DNA of 64,000 nucleotides from Ancylobacter mangrovi (GTDB lineage Bacteria > Pseudomonadota > Alphaproteobacteria > Rhizobiales > Xanthobacteraceae), in the NCBI RefSeq assembly GCF_024752355.1, contig NZ_JANTHZ010000009.1, forward strand, positions 151,696-215,695, written 5' to 3'. The notes beneath the pieces are model-generated. The model saw only the letters and a program-made list of their open reading frames with translations. It did not search any database and had not been told where the DNA came from. Position 1 is the stretch's first letter, and the number at the start of each line of letters is the position of its first letter. Positions 33,173 through 45,315 of this stretch are shown piece by piece. A program made the translations under genes and the position numbers.

Positions 33173-35842
33173 ATGCGTCCCGCTGTTCGTGTCGCTGCCG
33201 CTGCGGTTGCGGTAGTCACGTCCGTGCATGCCTTTATCTGGCTGGCGATGCGGGAGGAGGTGACAGCCCCCGCCATTCCCGATCGTTTCGCCAGCATGTC
33301 GTTCGCGCCTTATGGGCGGGACGCCAACCCCGATAAGGGCCAGGCCACGACGGACGCGCAGATCCGCTCGGACCTCGACGCCGTCGCCCCCTATACGAAG
33401 GCGGTCCGCACCTACGCCTCCACCGGCGGGCTCGAGCACGTCGCCCGGCTTGCCGCCGAGGACGGGCTGAAGGTCACGGTCGGCGCGTGGATCGACAAGG
33501 ACGAGAAGCGCAACAAGCTCGAGATCGACAACGCTCTCGAGGCGGCCCGCAAGAACTCGAACGTCAACGCCATCGTGGTCGGCAACGAGTCGATCCTGCG
33601 CGCGGAAAAGACGCCCGACGAGCTCATCGACATCATCCGCAAGGTGAAGAGCCAGACCAACGTCCCGGTGACCACCGGCGAGACGTGGGACGTCTGGCTC
33701 GACCATCCCGAGCTGGTCTCGGCGGTCGACTTCATCGCCGCCCATATCCTGCCCTACTGGGAGGGCGTGCCCGCCGACCAGGTGGTCGATCGGGCGATCA
33801 ACATCTATGAGCGCCTGCGTGCCGCCTATCCCGGCAAGCGCATCGTCATCGCCGAGTTCGGCTGGCCGAGCGCGGGCTACAACCGCGACGCGGCGATGCC
33901 CGGCGAGCTGGAGCAGGCGAAGGTCATCCGCACCTTCGCCTCGCGCGCCGATGCGCTCGGCATCGAGTACAACCTCATCGAGGCGTTCGACGCGCCGTGG
34001 AAGAGCTTCGAGGGCAGCGTCGGCCAGTACTGGGGCATTCTCGACGCCAATCGCGAGCTGAAATTCCCGCTCGCCGGCCCGGTCGCCCCCTCGACCTACG
34101 GCGCCACGGCCGCCATCGCCTTGCTGCTGGGCATCGCCTTCTCGATACCCGTCTTCCGCTTCGCCCGCCTCACCCTGACGCAGGCGCTGGTGATGGTCGG
34201 GGCCGGCAATCTCGTCGGCGCCTGGCTCGCCACCGTGGCCGACCACTGGCTGACCCATTACGTGGTCGGCGGCAACAAGGTGACCTTCGTCATCAGCCTG
34301 CTGCTGCTGGTACCGCTGGTGATCGTCATGCTCCACCGGGTGGAGGAGCTGGCCACCATCGCCTTCGGCCGCGCCCCGCGGCGGCTGCTGCGCCCGGCGC
34401 ACGCCGCCCTGCCCGCCCGTGCGCCCGGCGCCCCCCCGCGCGCGCCCAAGGTCTCGATCCACATCCCGGCCTACAAGGAACCGCCGGAGATGCTGAAGCA
34501 GACGCTGGACGGCATCGCGCGGCTGAACTGGCCGAACTTCGAGTGCCTGGTCATCATCAACAACACGCCGGACCCGGCCTTCTGGGAACCGATCGAGGCC
34601 TATTGCCGCGAGCTCGGCGACCGCTTCAAGTTCGTCAACCTGCCGAAGGTCGCGGGCTTCAAGGCGGGCGCGCTGCGCGTCGGCATGCAGCAGACCGCGG
34701 CCGACGCCGAGATCATCGGCGTGATCGACGCCGACTACGTGGTCGATCCGAACTGGCTGCGCGACCTTGTGCCGGCCTTCGAGGACCCCACGGTCGGTAT
34801 CGTGCAGGCGCCGCAGGACCACCGCGATGCCCATCGCAGCCTCATGCACGAGGCGATGAACACCGAATATGCCGGCTTCTTCGACATCGGCATGGTCCAG
34901 CGCAACGAGCACGACGCCATCGTCGTGCACGGCACCATGTGCCTGATGCGTCGCGCCGCCATGATGGAGGCCGGCGACTGGTCGAGCGACACGATCTGCG
35001 AGGACACCGACCTCGGCCTGTCGATCGTCGAGCGCGGCTGGAAGAGCCTCTACACCAACACCCGCTATGGCTGGGGCCTGCTGCCGGACGACTTCGCCTC
35101 GTTCAAGAAGCAGCGCCACCGCTGGGCCTATGGCGGCATGCAGATCGTCAAGAAGCACTGGCGCCGCATGCTGCCGAATGCCGGCACGCGCCTCACTTCC
35201 GCCCAGCGCCGCGAATTCGCCATCGGCTGGGTGAGCTGGCTCGGCTCGGAGAGCATCGGCGCGCTGGTGGCGATCCTCAGCCTGCTGTGGGTGCCGGTCG
35301 TGCTCGGCCTCGGCATCGCCGTGCCGCAGCGCATCCTCACCATGCCGATCCTGTTCTGCTTCGGCATCTACATCCTGCACTTCATCGCGCTGTACCGGCT
35401 GCGCGTCGCCACCACGCCGGTGCGCATGCTCGGCGCGGCCTTCGCGGCGATGGCGGTGCAGTTCACCGTCGCCAAGGCGGTCTATGACAGCTTCCGCTAC
35501 AAGGACCTCGGCTTTGCCCGCACGGCCAAGGGAAGCTGGCTCGCCGGCGCCGCCCGCGCCTTCCCGGCCCTGCCGGAGGCGATCATCGGCGGCGGGCTGC
35601 TGCTCTCGGCCATCGGCCTGCGCATGACCAACTGGCACGCGGTGGTTGAGGTGAACCTGTTCGCCTTCGCGCTGGCGGTCCAGAGCCTGCCCTTCCTCTC
35701 CGCCGCCGTGATCGGCTGGCTGGAAGGCTCGTCGCTCAACGCCGTGGAGCCCTGGCTGGCCATGCGCGAGCGGGCGCGTGCCCTGCTGCCGGGCCGCATC
35801 GGGGCGAGCGAGGCGCCGATCCCGGAGAAGGTGCGTTCCTGA
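33173..35842 (+). CDS. GH17-GT2 fusion, Bradyrhizobium NdvB-like beta-1,3-glucan synthase, 889 aa
   Basis: The order is signal anchor (1-25), GH17 domain (about 35-300), membrane helices (about 308-390), cytosolic GT2 domain (about 425-680), then more helices. GH17 acid/base E139 (VVGNES) and nucleophile E228 (AEFGWPS) are present. The GT2 domain has DAD (519-521), EDTD (610-613) and QRHRW (647-651), the processive-synthase set. Size and layout match the roughly 100-kDa Bradyrhizobium NdvB that polymerises UDP-glucose into beta-1,3-glucan, with the GH17 part probably doing transglycosylation or ring closure. The name ndvB also denotes an unrelated beta-1,2-glucan synthase in Rhizobium, so I leave the symbol blank. 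Start is ATG at 33173; no clear Shine-Dalgarno. Confidence 0.82.
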   Translation: MRPAVRVAAAAVAVVTSVHAFIWLAMREEVTAPAIPDRFASMSFAPYGRDANPDKGQATTDAQIRSDLDAVAPYTKAVRTYASTGGLEHVARLAAEDGLKVTVGAWIDKDEKRNKLEIDNALEAARKNSNVNAIVVGNESILRAEKTPDELIDIIRKVKSQTNVPVTTGETWDVWLDHPELVSAVDFIAAHILPYWEGVPADQVVDRAINIYERLRAAYPGKRIVIAEFGWPSAGYNRDAAMPGELEQAKVIRTFASRADALGIEYNLIEAFDAPWKSFEGSVGQYWGILDANRELKFPLAGPVAPSTYGATAAIALLLGIAFSIPVFRFARLTLTQALVMVGAGNLVGAWLATVADHWLTHYVVGGNKVTFVISLLLLVPLVIVMLHRVEELATIAFGRAPRRLLRPAHAALPARAPGAPPRAPKVSIHIPAYKEPPEMLKQTLDGIARLNWPNFECLVIINNTPDPAFWEPIEAYCRELGDRFKFVNLPKVAGFKAGALRVGMQQTAADAEIIGVIDADYVVDPNWLRDLVPAFEDPTVGIVQAPQDHRDAHRSLMHEAMNTEYAGFFDIGMVQRNEHDAIVVHGTMCLMRRAAMMEAGDWSSDTICEDTDLGLSIVERGWKSLYTNTRYGWGLLPDDFASFKKQRHRWAYGGMQIVKKHWRRMLPNAGTRLTSAQRREFAIGWVSWLGSESIGALVAILSLLWVPVVLGLGIAVPQRILTMPILFCFGIYILHFIALYRLRVATTPVRMLGAAFAAMAVQFTVAKAVYDSFRYKDLGFARTAKGSWLAGAARAFPALPEAIIGGGLLLSAIGLRMTNWHAVVEVNLFAFALAVQSLPFLSAAVIGWLEGSSLNAVEPWLAMRERARALLPGRIGASEAPIPEKVRS

Positions 35843-35879
35843 GCGCCTCCGGCGCCGCCGCTTCGACAACCGACATGAG

Positions 35880-35910
35880 AAAAGGCCCGGAACCTGTTCC
35901 GGGCCTTTTT
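35880..35910. terminator. Bidirectional rho-independent terminator
   Basis: A perfect 13-bp stem (35880-35892 with 35897-35909) and a CCTG loop, ending in a run of five T on the plus strand and four A on the other side. It separates the GH17-GT2 gene from the convergent VOC gene. Confidence 0.92.
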
Positions 35911-35941
35911 GTTTCGTCGATCCCGCGCGGCTGACCCGGCC

Positions 35942-36799
35942 TTAGGAGACGGTCTCGAACACCAGCGCCGCGCCGAACGCGTCCTCCGGCCCCACCACCG
36001 TCACGCCCTCCATCGGCTCCATCGCCGAAGCGGACGCACGGACCGCTCCCGCATCGGCGACGGCAAAACGCAGCGCCGCGAGGCGGAGCGTGGCGTCGAC
36101 CGGCGCGGCCACGCCGAAGCGCTCGGCATAGAGTTCGGGGCTCATCACCTCGACGTCGCCGCGGGGCGTATGGGCGACATACCAGCCGTCCACGGCGCGG
36201 CGCGGATCGGTGCCGAGGAAGGCCGAGAGGAAGGCGGCATGGGCGGCGGGTTCGGCCGCCGTCAGCACCACACCGGCGATACCGCTCGCCCCGTTCGCAT
36301 GGCGCTGGAGCGCCGGCGCCCAGAAATTCTCCGGGTAGCGCTGCAGGCAGGTGAAGAAGCCGGCACGGGGCGCGGCCGGATCGCGCGCGAAGGTCAGCGA
36401 AAAGGCGACCTCGACCTCCGATCCGTCGGGCCGCGTACCCCGGCGGGCGAAGTCGAAGATCTCGAACCCGCCGAAGCCGGCAAGGTCGAACACTTCCTTC
36501 TCCGCCAGCGGATCGCGGCCCTCCAGCACCAGCATGGACGGCCCTTGACCGACCTCGGCCAGAAAGTCGCGGTTGAAGGCGCCGAAGGAGAAGCGTCCCT
36601 CCCCGTGCGGGGGAATGGCGGCGGGCTCGGCGATCTCCAACATCTCGATGAAGAAGCCGGGAAGCTGGACCAGCCGGTTGTGGGTGCCCCACGGATGCCG
36701 GTTCCGCGCGCCGACCGTGAAGCCGAGCGCGCCATAGGACGCGCCCGCGGCTTCGAGGTCTCGCACCACATGCACGACGTGATCGAGACCGCGAATCAA
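35942..36799 (-). CDS. VOC/glyoxalase-like domain protein, 285 aa
   Basis: It begins IRGLDHVVHVVRDLEAAGASYGALGFTVGARNRHPWGTHNRLVQL, the usual start of the Glyoxalase-like (PF13468-type) VOC group. A second repeat unit near residue 165 begins GIAGVVLTAAEPAAHAAFLSAFLG. Family members are metal-dependent dioxygenase or isomerase folds, but the reaction is not predictable from this sequence. The start codon is TTG at 36799, supported by AGGAGG six bases upstream. It lies 28 bp beyond the pyrG stop, so it is probably not in the pyrG transcript's head but shares direction. Confidence 0.8.
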   Translation of the reverse strand: MIRGLDHVVHVVRDLEAAGASYGALGFTVGARNRHPWGTHNRLVQLPGFFIEMLEIAEPAAIPPHGEGRFSFGAFNRDFLAEVGQGPSMLVLEGRDPLAEKEVFDLAGFGGFEIFDFARRGTRPDGSEVEVAFSLTFARDPAAPRAGFFTCLQRYPENFWAPALQRHANGASGIAGVVLTAAEPAAHAAFLSAFLGTDPRRAVDGWYVAHTPRGDVEVMSPELYAERFGVAAPVDATLRLAALRFAVADAGAVRASASAMEPMEGVTVVGPEDAFGAALVFETVS

Positions 36800-36827
36800 C
36801 GGCGCCTCCTGGGGCCAGACGGGGAAG

Positions 36828-38468
<1,641 letters not shown>

Positions 38469-38562
38469 CTAACTGCAAAAAAACGATTCGACGAGAGCCC
38501 GCGCGATCAGAGCGGACTCTCGCCTGTGGGTAAGCTCGACGCGGCTCGTAAGCCGCGCGCGA

Positions 38563-38958
38563 TCACTGCGACTGCGGAACCTGCGGCGCGGCCGGCGCCG
38601 TGGGTGCGGGCTGCGCGCCCTTGAGCTGGTCGAGCACGCTGCCACCCGGCGCGGGAGCGCTGGGCGAGGCGGGCGTGCCTGCCGGCGTGGTAGCGGCGGG
38701 CGTGTTGAAAATGGTCGAAGGCCCGCGCCCCCAGCCGGCCAGAATGGTCAGCGAAAGGCTGGTGATGAAGAACAGCGCGGCGAGGATCGCGGTCGCGCGG
38801 GTCAGCACGTTGGCCGTGCCGCGCGCGCTGAAGAAGCCGCCGCCTCCGCCGCCACCACCGCCGATGCCGAGCCCGCCGCCCTCGGAGCGCTGGATCAGCA
38901 CCACGCCGATGAGGGCGAGCACCACCATGAGATGGATGACGATGATTACGGTCTGCAT
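38563..38958 (-). CDS. secG: Protein-export membrane protein SecG
   Basis: Subunit of the SecYEG channel. It starts MQTVIIVIHLMVVLALIGVVLIQRSEGGGLGIGG, with TM1 followed by the characteristic Gly-rich loop, and TM2 at about 55-75 (ATAILAALFFITSLSLTILAG). A long Pro/Ala/Thr-rich tail of about 50 residues ends the protein; such tails are common in alphaproteobacterial SecG. Located between tpiA and pyrG, all minus strand. Confidence 0.95.
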   Translation of the reverse strand: MQTVIIVIHLMVVLALIGVVLIQRSEGGGLGIGGGGGGGGGFFSARGTANVLTRATAILAALFFITSLSLTILAGWGRGPSTIFNTPAATTPAGTPASPSAPAPGGSVLDQLKGAQPAPTAPAAPQVPQSQ

Positions 38959-39087
38959 CTTATGCCTTCAAGGAATAGGCGGCGGGTCGGCCCGGCCCGC
39001 CGCAAATGTCGGGCGCGTTCCTACACGATTGCGTCCGGCGTTTCCAGCACCCGGGCGCGGCGCCGTGCGTACGTCCCCGGTCGGGCC

Positions 39088-39843
39088 CTAGAGATAGGCG
39101 CGCGCGATGCTAAGAAAAGACGTCGCCTCGAGGCTCGCCCCGCCCACCAGCGCGCCGTCGACATCGGCAGCGGCGAGAATTTCCCCAGCATTCTCCGGCT
39201 TCACCGAGCCGCCATAGAGCAGGCGAATCCGGTCGGCCTGCCCGCCGAAGCGCTCCTTGAGGTGCGCACGCATGGCGCCGTGCATCTCGGCAATCTCGTC
39301 GATGGTCGGGGTGAGGCCGGTGCCGATCGCCCAGACCGGCTCATAGGCGATGACGGTGTTCTCGCCGTCTGCCCCATCCGGCACCGAGCCGGCGAGCTGG
39401 CCGCGCACCACGTCGAGCGCCCGGCCCGCCTCGCGCACCTCGCGCGTCTCGCCGACGCAGATGATGGCGAGGAGGCCCGCCCGGCGCGCGGCCTCCGCCT
39501 TGGCCCGCACCAGCTCGTCGCTCTCGCCATGGTCGGCGCGGCGCTCGGAATGACCGACGATCACCGCTCCCGCGCCGGCGTCGGCGAGCATTTCGGCCGA
39601 GATGTCGCCCGTATGCGCCCCGCTCGCGGCGGGATGGCAGTCCTGGCCCGCGAGGCCGACCGGGGAGCCGGGCTCGGCGGCGGCGAAGCCGGCGAGCAGC
39701 GTCGCCGGCGGGCAGACCATGAGATCGGTGCGGGCGCGAAGAGCGGCGTCATAGCCCTCCACGATACGTCGGAATTCCGGGACGGAGGCCTTCAGGCCGT
39801 TCATCTTCCAATTGCCGGCGACCAGGGGGCGACGCGTCGTCAT
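39088..39843 (-). CDS. tpiA: Triose-phosphate isomerase
   Basis: Interconverts dihydroxyacetone phosphate and glyceraldehyde-3-phosphate. Active-site Lys13 is in AGNWKMNG, the electrophile His in VIVGHSERR and the base Glu in [11 protein letters not shown]. The phosphate-binding loop is [12 protein letters not shown]. Length 251 aa is normal. It diverges from ppiD across 186 bp. Confidence 0.98.
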   Translation of the reverse strand: MTTRRPLVAGNWKMNGLKASVPEFRRIVEGYDAALRARTDLMVCPPATLLAGFAAAEPGSPVGLAGQDCHPAASGAHTGDISAEMLADAGAGAVIVGHSERRADHGESDELVRAKAEAARRAGLLAIICVGETREVREAGRALDVVRGQLAGSVPDGADGENTVIAYEPVWAIGTGLTPTIDEIAEMHGAMRAHLKERFGGQADRIRLLYGGSVKPENAGEILAAADVDGALVGGASLEATSFLSIARAYL

Positions 39844-40029
39844 GCTGCTAAGCGCTCCTTCACCTCAAATACGTCAATCAACACCTCAAACAGGCTGCCC
39901 TCGCGTAACAGACCCGAACGGCACGGGCAAATGGCCGCAGATGCGACATTGCAGCCTGAAAGAGCCCTCCCTATGATGCGCGCCTTTCGCGCGCCTGCCC
40001 CTTTTCGGCGCCCGCCAACGAGAACCAAG

Positions 40030-41955
40030 ATGCTGCAGACTCTGCGCAAGAGCGCTTCCGGACTCATCGCCAAGATCCTCATGGCCCTCCTTATCGTGAG
40101 CTTCGGCGTGTGGGGCATCGCCGATGTGTTCCGCGGATTCGGCAGCCAGACGCTGGCCACCATCGGGGATACGGAAATCACCGTGCCCGAGTTCCGCCAG
40201 ATCTATCAGGATCGCCTGCAGCGCCTCAGCCAGCAGCTCAAGCGCGGGATCTCGCCGGACCAGGCGCGCGCGCTCGGCATTCCCGACCAGGTGCTGAACG
40301 AGCGCCTCGCCGAGGCCGCCCTCGACGACGAGGCGAACCGGCTCGGCCTCGCCCTGTCGGATTCGGAGATCGCCCGCCGCGTGCAGGAGAACCCGGCCTA
40401 TTTCGGCCCGTCCGGCGCGTTCGACCCGGCCTATTTCGACCGCCTGCTGCGCGCCAACAACTTCACCGAGGCCCGCTTCGTCGACACCGAGCGCCGCTTC
40501 GCCCTGCGCCAGCAGCTCATCCAGTCGCTCGGCGGCGGCATCGAGGTGCCGCAGGTGATGAAGGACGCGGTCGCGCGCTACCAGAACGAGGAACGCTCGG
40601 TCAATTACGCCATGCTGACCAAGGCTTCGCTGCCGGCGCTCGCCGCCCCCAGCGACGCCGACCTGCAGGCCTTCTTCGACAAGCGCAAGGTGGCGTTCAA
40701 GGCGCCCGAATTCCGCAAGATCGAGGTGCTGGCGCTGACCCCGCAGGCGCTGGTCGCCGCCCAGAAGGTGACCGACGCCGAGGTCAAGGCGGACTACGAC
40801 GCCAACCTCGCGAGCTACGGCACGCCCGAGCGCCGCGACGTCCAGCAGATCGTGTTCCCCAACGAGGACGAGGCCAAGGCCGCTGCAGCGCGGATCGAGG
40901 CCGGCACGTCGTTCGCCGACATCGCCGCCGAGCGCAAGCTGTCGGCCAAGGACATCGATATCGGCACTGTCGCCAAGACCGACATCGTCGACCCGGCCAT
41001 CGCCGACGCCGCCTTCGCGCTGCCGGCCGATGGCACCAGCGGCGTGATCGAGGGCCGCTTCGGCCCGGTGATCGTCCATGTCGGCACCATCACCCCGTCC
41101 AACATCCAGCCGCTGTCCGAGGTCGCCGACCAGATCCGCGCCAAGCTGCAGATGGATGCCGCCGCCCGCGCGGTTGGGCTGAAATATGACGACATCGAGG
41201 ACGACCGCGCCAGCGGCGCCCAGCTCTCCGAGATCGCGTCGAAGATCGGCGTGCCGCTCGTCACCATCGAGACCGACGCGGATGGCCGCACGCCGGACAA
41301 CCAGCCGGTCGCCTCCATCCCCGGCCGGGCCGAGGTGCTGCGCGGCGCCTTCGCCGCCGATGTCGGCGCGGACAACGACCCCATCCGCCTGCCGCAGAAC
41401 GCTGCCCAGCCCGGTGCCCAGCCGAGCGGCCAGCCGGGCGGCTACGTCTGGTACGTGGTGGATTCGGTGACCCCGCCGGCGGACCGCACCTTCGAGCAGG
41501 CCAAGCCCCTGGTGCTGGAGCGCTGGAAGGACGACAAGACCGCCGAAGAGCTCGACAAGAAGGTCGAGGACATCAAGGCCAAGGTGGCCGCCGGCACCTC
41601 GTTCGACATCGCGGTGACCGATGCTGGGCTGGAGCTGCGCGCCGCCAACGGGCTGAAGCGCGGGCGCGCCGCCGACGGCATCCCGCAGGAGATCCTCGAC
41701 GCCGTGTTCGACACGCCCAAGGGCGATGTCGGCAGCGCCATGGCCGAGGGTGGCGACAGCCGGATCCTGTTCAAGGTGCTCAACGTCGACATCCCGGCCG
41801 GCGCCAAGCCGGACGAGAAGCTGGTGAGCGACATCCGGCAGGGCATGGAGAACGACCTGATGACCGAATATCTGGTCGCGCTCCAGTCCGAGCTCGGCGC
41901 GCGCATCAACCGGACGGCGCTCGACCAGATCGTCGGCGCGGACGCGGTCGACTGA
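40030..41955 (+). CDS. ppiD: SurA-N/PPIase periplasmic foldase (PpiD-like), 641 aa
   Basis: An inner-membrane-anchored periplasmic chaperone helping newly exported proteins fold. It starts MLQTLRKSASGLIAKILMALLIVSFGVWGIADVF, giving a single N-terminal TM at about 13-33. A SurA_N-like domain follows (about 35-180), then a parvulin-type rotamase domain near 260-370 (RRDVQQIVFPNEDEAKAAAARIEAGTSFADIAAE). A less conserved C-terminal part has a second SurA-like segment. I start at ATG 40030 because the TM then begins at the N-terminus. trpE follows after only 12 bp. Confidence 0.9.
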   Translation: MLQTLRKSASGLIAKILMALLIVSFGVWGIADVFRGFGSQTLATIGDTEITVPEFRQIYQDRLQRLSQQLKRGISPDQARALGIPDQVLNERLAEAALDDEANRLGLALSDSEIARRVQENPAYFGPSGAFDPAYFDRLLRANNFTEARFVDTERRFALRQQLIQSLGGGIEVPQVMKDAVARYQNEERSVNYAMLTKASLPALAAPSDADLQAFFDKRKVAFKAPEFRKIEVLALTPQALVAAQKVTDAEVKADYDANLASYGTPERRDVQQIVFPNEDEAKAAAARIEAGTSFADIAAERKLSAKDIDIGTVAKTDIVDPAIADAAFALPADGTSGVIEGRFGPVIVHVGTITPSNIQPLSEVADQIRAKLQMDAAARAVGLKYDDIEDDRASGAQLSEIASKIGVPLVTIETDADGRTPDNQPVASIPGRAEVLRGAFAADVGADNDPIRLPQNAAQPGAQPSGQPGGYVWYVVDSVTPPADRTFEQAKPLVLERWKDDKTAEELDKKVEDIKAKVAAGTSFDIAVTDAGLELRAANGLKRGRAADGIPQEILDAVFDTPKGDVGSAMAEGGDSRILFKVLNVDIPAGAKPDEKLVSDIRQGMENDLMTEYLVALQSELGARINRTALDQIVGADAVD

Positions 41956-41967
41956 GGATCCGCATCC

Positions 41968-43497
41968 ATGCATCCCCATCCCGACGTCGCGGACTTCGCC
42001 GCCGCCTATGAGCGCGGCGAGGCCCAGGTGGTCACGACCACGCTGATCGCCGACCTCGAGACCCCGGTCTCAGCCTTCCTCAAGATCGCCGGCGAGAAGC
42101 CGAACAGCTTCCTGCTCGAATCGGTCGAGGGCGGCGCCACGCGCGGGCGCTACTCGATGATCGGCATCGAGCCGGACGTCATCTGGCGCTGCCAGGGCGA
42201 CCGCGCCGAGATCAACCGCGAGGCGGCCCGGTTCCCGGACTGCCTCGCGCCGGACGGCTTCGAGCCCTGCCCCGACAAGCCGCTGGTCTCGCTGCGCAAG
42301 CTGGTGGCGGAATCGCGCATCCACCTGCCGGCCGGCGCCCCGCCCATGGCGGCGGGCGTGTTCGGCTATCTCGGCTACGACATGGTGCGGCAGATGGAGC
42401 GCCTGCCGCAGGCCAAGCCCGACATCTTCGGCGTGCCCGACGCCATCTTCGTGCGCCCCACCGTGATGGTGGTGTTCGACGCGGTACGCGACGAGATCAC
42501 CGTGGTGACGCCGGTGCGCCCGCAGGAGGGCGTGGGCGCCCTCGCCGCCTACGAGACCGCGCGCGAGCGGCTGGAGGTGGTGGTCGCCGCGCTCGACAGC
42601 GCGCTGCCCAACCTGCCGCCGGAGGACGCCTTCCACGAGGCGGTGGCGCCGGTCTCCAACACCGCGCCGGAGACCTACCGGGCGATGGTGGAGCGGGCGA
42701 AGGAGTACATCCGCGCCGGCGACATCTTCCAGGTGGTGCTGTCCCAGCGCTTCGACGCACCCTTCACCCTGCCGCCGTTCTCGCTCTACCGGGCGCTGCG
42801 GCGCATCAACCCGGCGCCGTTCCTGGTCTATTTCAACTTCGGCGGCTTCGCGATCGTGTGCTCCAGCCCGGAGATCCTGGTGCGGCTGCGCGGCGACACC
42901 GTCACCATCCGCCCGATCGCCGGCACCCGCCGGCGCGGCGCCACGCCCCATGAGGACAAGGCGCTGGAGGACGAGCTCCTCGCCGACCCCAAGGAGCGCG
43001 CCGAGCACCTGATGCTGCTCGACCTCGGGCGCAACGACGTCGGCCGGGTCTCGACAATCGGCTCGGTGCACGTCACCGACAGTTTCCTCATCGAGCGCTA
43101 CAGCCAGGTGATGCACATCGTCTCCAACGTCGAGGGCGACCTCGACCCGCGCCGCGACGCGCTGGACGCGCTCGCCGCCGGCTTCCCGGCCGGCACGGTC
43201 TCGGGCGCGCCCAAGGTGCGGGCGATGGAGATCATCGACGAGCTGGAGCGCGACAAGCGCGGCATCTATGCCGGCGCCATCGGCTATTTCGGCGCCGACG
43301 GCGAGATGGACACCTGCATCGTGCTGCGCACCGCCGTCGTGAAGGACGGCCAGATGCACGTGCAGGCCGGCGCCGGCATCGTCTACGACTCGGTGCCGGA
43401 GAGCGAGCTGCAGGAATGCGTCAACAAGGCCAAGGCGCTGTTCCGCGCCGGCGAGGAAGCGGTGCGCTTCGCCGCCCGGGCGGCGCGGGGGCAGTGA
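41968..43497 (+). CDS. trpE: Anthranilate synthase component I
   Basis: Makes anthranilate from chorismate with ammonia supplied by TrpG. The N-terminal FLLESVEGG carries the LLES motif that binds tryptophan for feedback inhibition. The C-terminal chorismate-binding domain has FQVVLSQRF, SSPEILVR, RPIAGTRRRG, LMLLDLGRNDVGRVS and GTVSGAPKVRAMEIIDELE. Length 509 aa is normal. It stands as a separate gene from trpG, unlike the TrpEG fusion of many rhizobia. The 12-bp gap to ppiD leaves no room for a leader peptide. Confidence 0.98.
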   Translation: MHPHPDVADFAAAYERGEAQVVTTTLIADLETPVSAFLKIAGEKPNSFLLESVEGGATRGRYSMIGIEPDVIWRCQGDRAEINREAARFPDCLAPDGFEPCPDKPLVSLRKLVAESRIHLPAGAPPMAAGVFGYLGYDMVRQMERLPQAKPDIFGVPDAIFVRPTVMVVFDAVRDEITVVTPVRPQEGVGALAAYETARERLEVVVAALDSALPNLPPEDAFHEAVAPVSNTAPETYRAMVERAKEYIRAGDIFQVVLSQRFDAPFTLPPFSLYRALRRINPAPFLVYFNFGGFAIVCSSPEILVRLRGDTVTIRPIAGTRRRGATPHEDKALEDELLADPKERAEHLMLLDLGRNDVGRVSTIGSVHVTDSFLIERYSQVMHIVSNVEGDLDPRRDALDALAAGFPAGTVSGAPKVRAMEIIDELERDKRGIYAGAIGYFGADGEMDTCIVLRTAVVKDGQMHVQAGAGIVYDSVPESELQECVNKAKALFRAGEEAVRFAARAARGQ

Positions 43498-43658
43498 GCA
43501 TGGAGCGCGCGCGCCACGAGCGATGGTGAAGCCGGCGACACTCCCCTCGCCGCCCGGCGCGAGGCAGGCCCGCTCGATCCGAGCACGCGGCTTGACCCGG
43601 CGCCGGTCAACACCCTAGAGCTTTTCATGCCGGCCCAAGACCGGCGGATGGACGCGCG

Positions 43659-44267
43659 ATGATCCTTCTCGTCGACAATTACGACAGCTTCACCTGGAAC
43701 CTCGTCCACTATATCGGCGGACTCGGCGCCGAGGTGGACGTGCGTCGCAACGACACCCTCACCGCCGACGAGGCGCTGGCGCTCCAGCCCGAGGCGATCG
43801 TCATCTCCCCCGGCCCCGCCACGCCGAACGAGGCGGGGATCTGCCTCGAACTGATCGGCCGCGCCGCCGGCGAGGGCGTGCCGGTGTTCGGCGTCTGCCT
43901 CGGCCACCAGGCGATCGGCCAGGTGTTCGGCGGCGAGGTGATCCGCGCGCCGCTGCCTCTCCACGGCAAGCTGTCGGAGGTGCGCCACCGCGGCGAGGGC
44001 GTGTTCCGCGGCATCAACGGCCCGTTCAAGGCGACGCGCTACCACTCGCTCATCGTCCGGCGCGAGACACTGCCCTCGTCGCTCGGCATCACCGCCGAGA
44101 CCGAGGATGGGCTGATCATGGGCCTGTCGCACAAGGAGCTGCCGGTGCATGGGGTGCAGTTCCACCCCGAGAGCATCGCCTCCGAGCACGGGCACACCAT
44201 CCTGAAGAACTTCCTCGACCTGGCGCGGGCGTGGAACTCCGGCCCGCGTCGCTCGCGGGCCGCCTGA
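43659..44267 (+). CDS. trpG: Anthranilate synthase component II (glutamine amidotransferase)
   Basis: Provides ammonia to TrpE. It starts [18 protein letters not shown], has the nucleophile Cys in [16 protein letters not shown] and the His-Glu pair in [15 protein letters not shown]. Length 202 aa fits. The 161-bp gap from trpE holds a small GC-rich hairpin just before the gene but no recognisable ORF. trpD follows after 17 bp. Confidence 0.97.
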   Translation: MILLVDNYDSFTWNLVHYIGGLGAEVDVRRNDTLTADEALALQPEAIVISPGPATPNEAGICLELIGRAAGEGVPVFGVCLGHQAIGQVFGGEVIRAPLPLHGKLSEVRHRGEGVFRGINGPFKATRYHSLIVRRETLPSSLGITAETEDGLIMGLSHKELPVHGVQFHPESIASEHGHTILKNFLDLARAWNSGPRRSRAA

Positions 44268-44284
44268 AGCAACGCGGGGAGAGC

Positions 44285-45304
<1,020 letters not shown>

Positions 45305-45315
45305 GGGAGGCGCAT

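Noticed and set aside
33143..35869. A 908-codon open frame opposite the GH17-GT2 gene
   Set aside because: The plus-strand product has intact catalytic motifs across its whole length; the opposite frame is low-complexity and domain-free.
38932..40029. Upstream extension of ppiD covering the tpiA region
   Set aside because: It runs antisense to tpiA, and a start there would put the N-terminal membrane anchor deep inside the protein.
43498..43658. A trp leader peptide between trpE and trpG
   Set aside because: No short frame with Trp codons and no terminator/antiterminator pair was seen; only a small GC hairpin is present.
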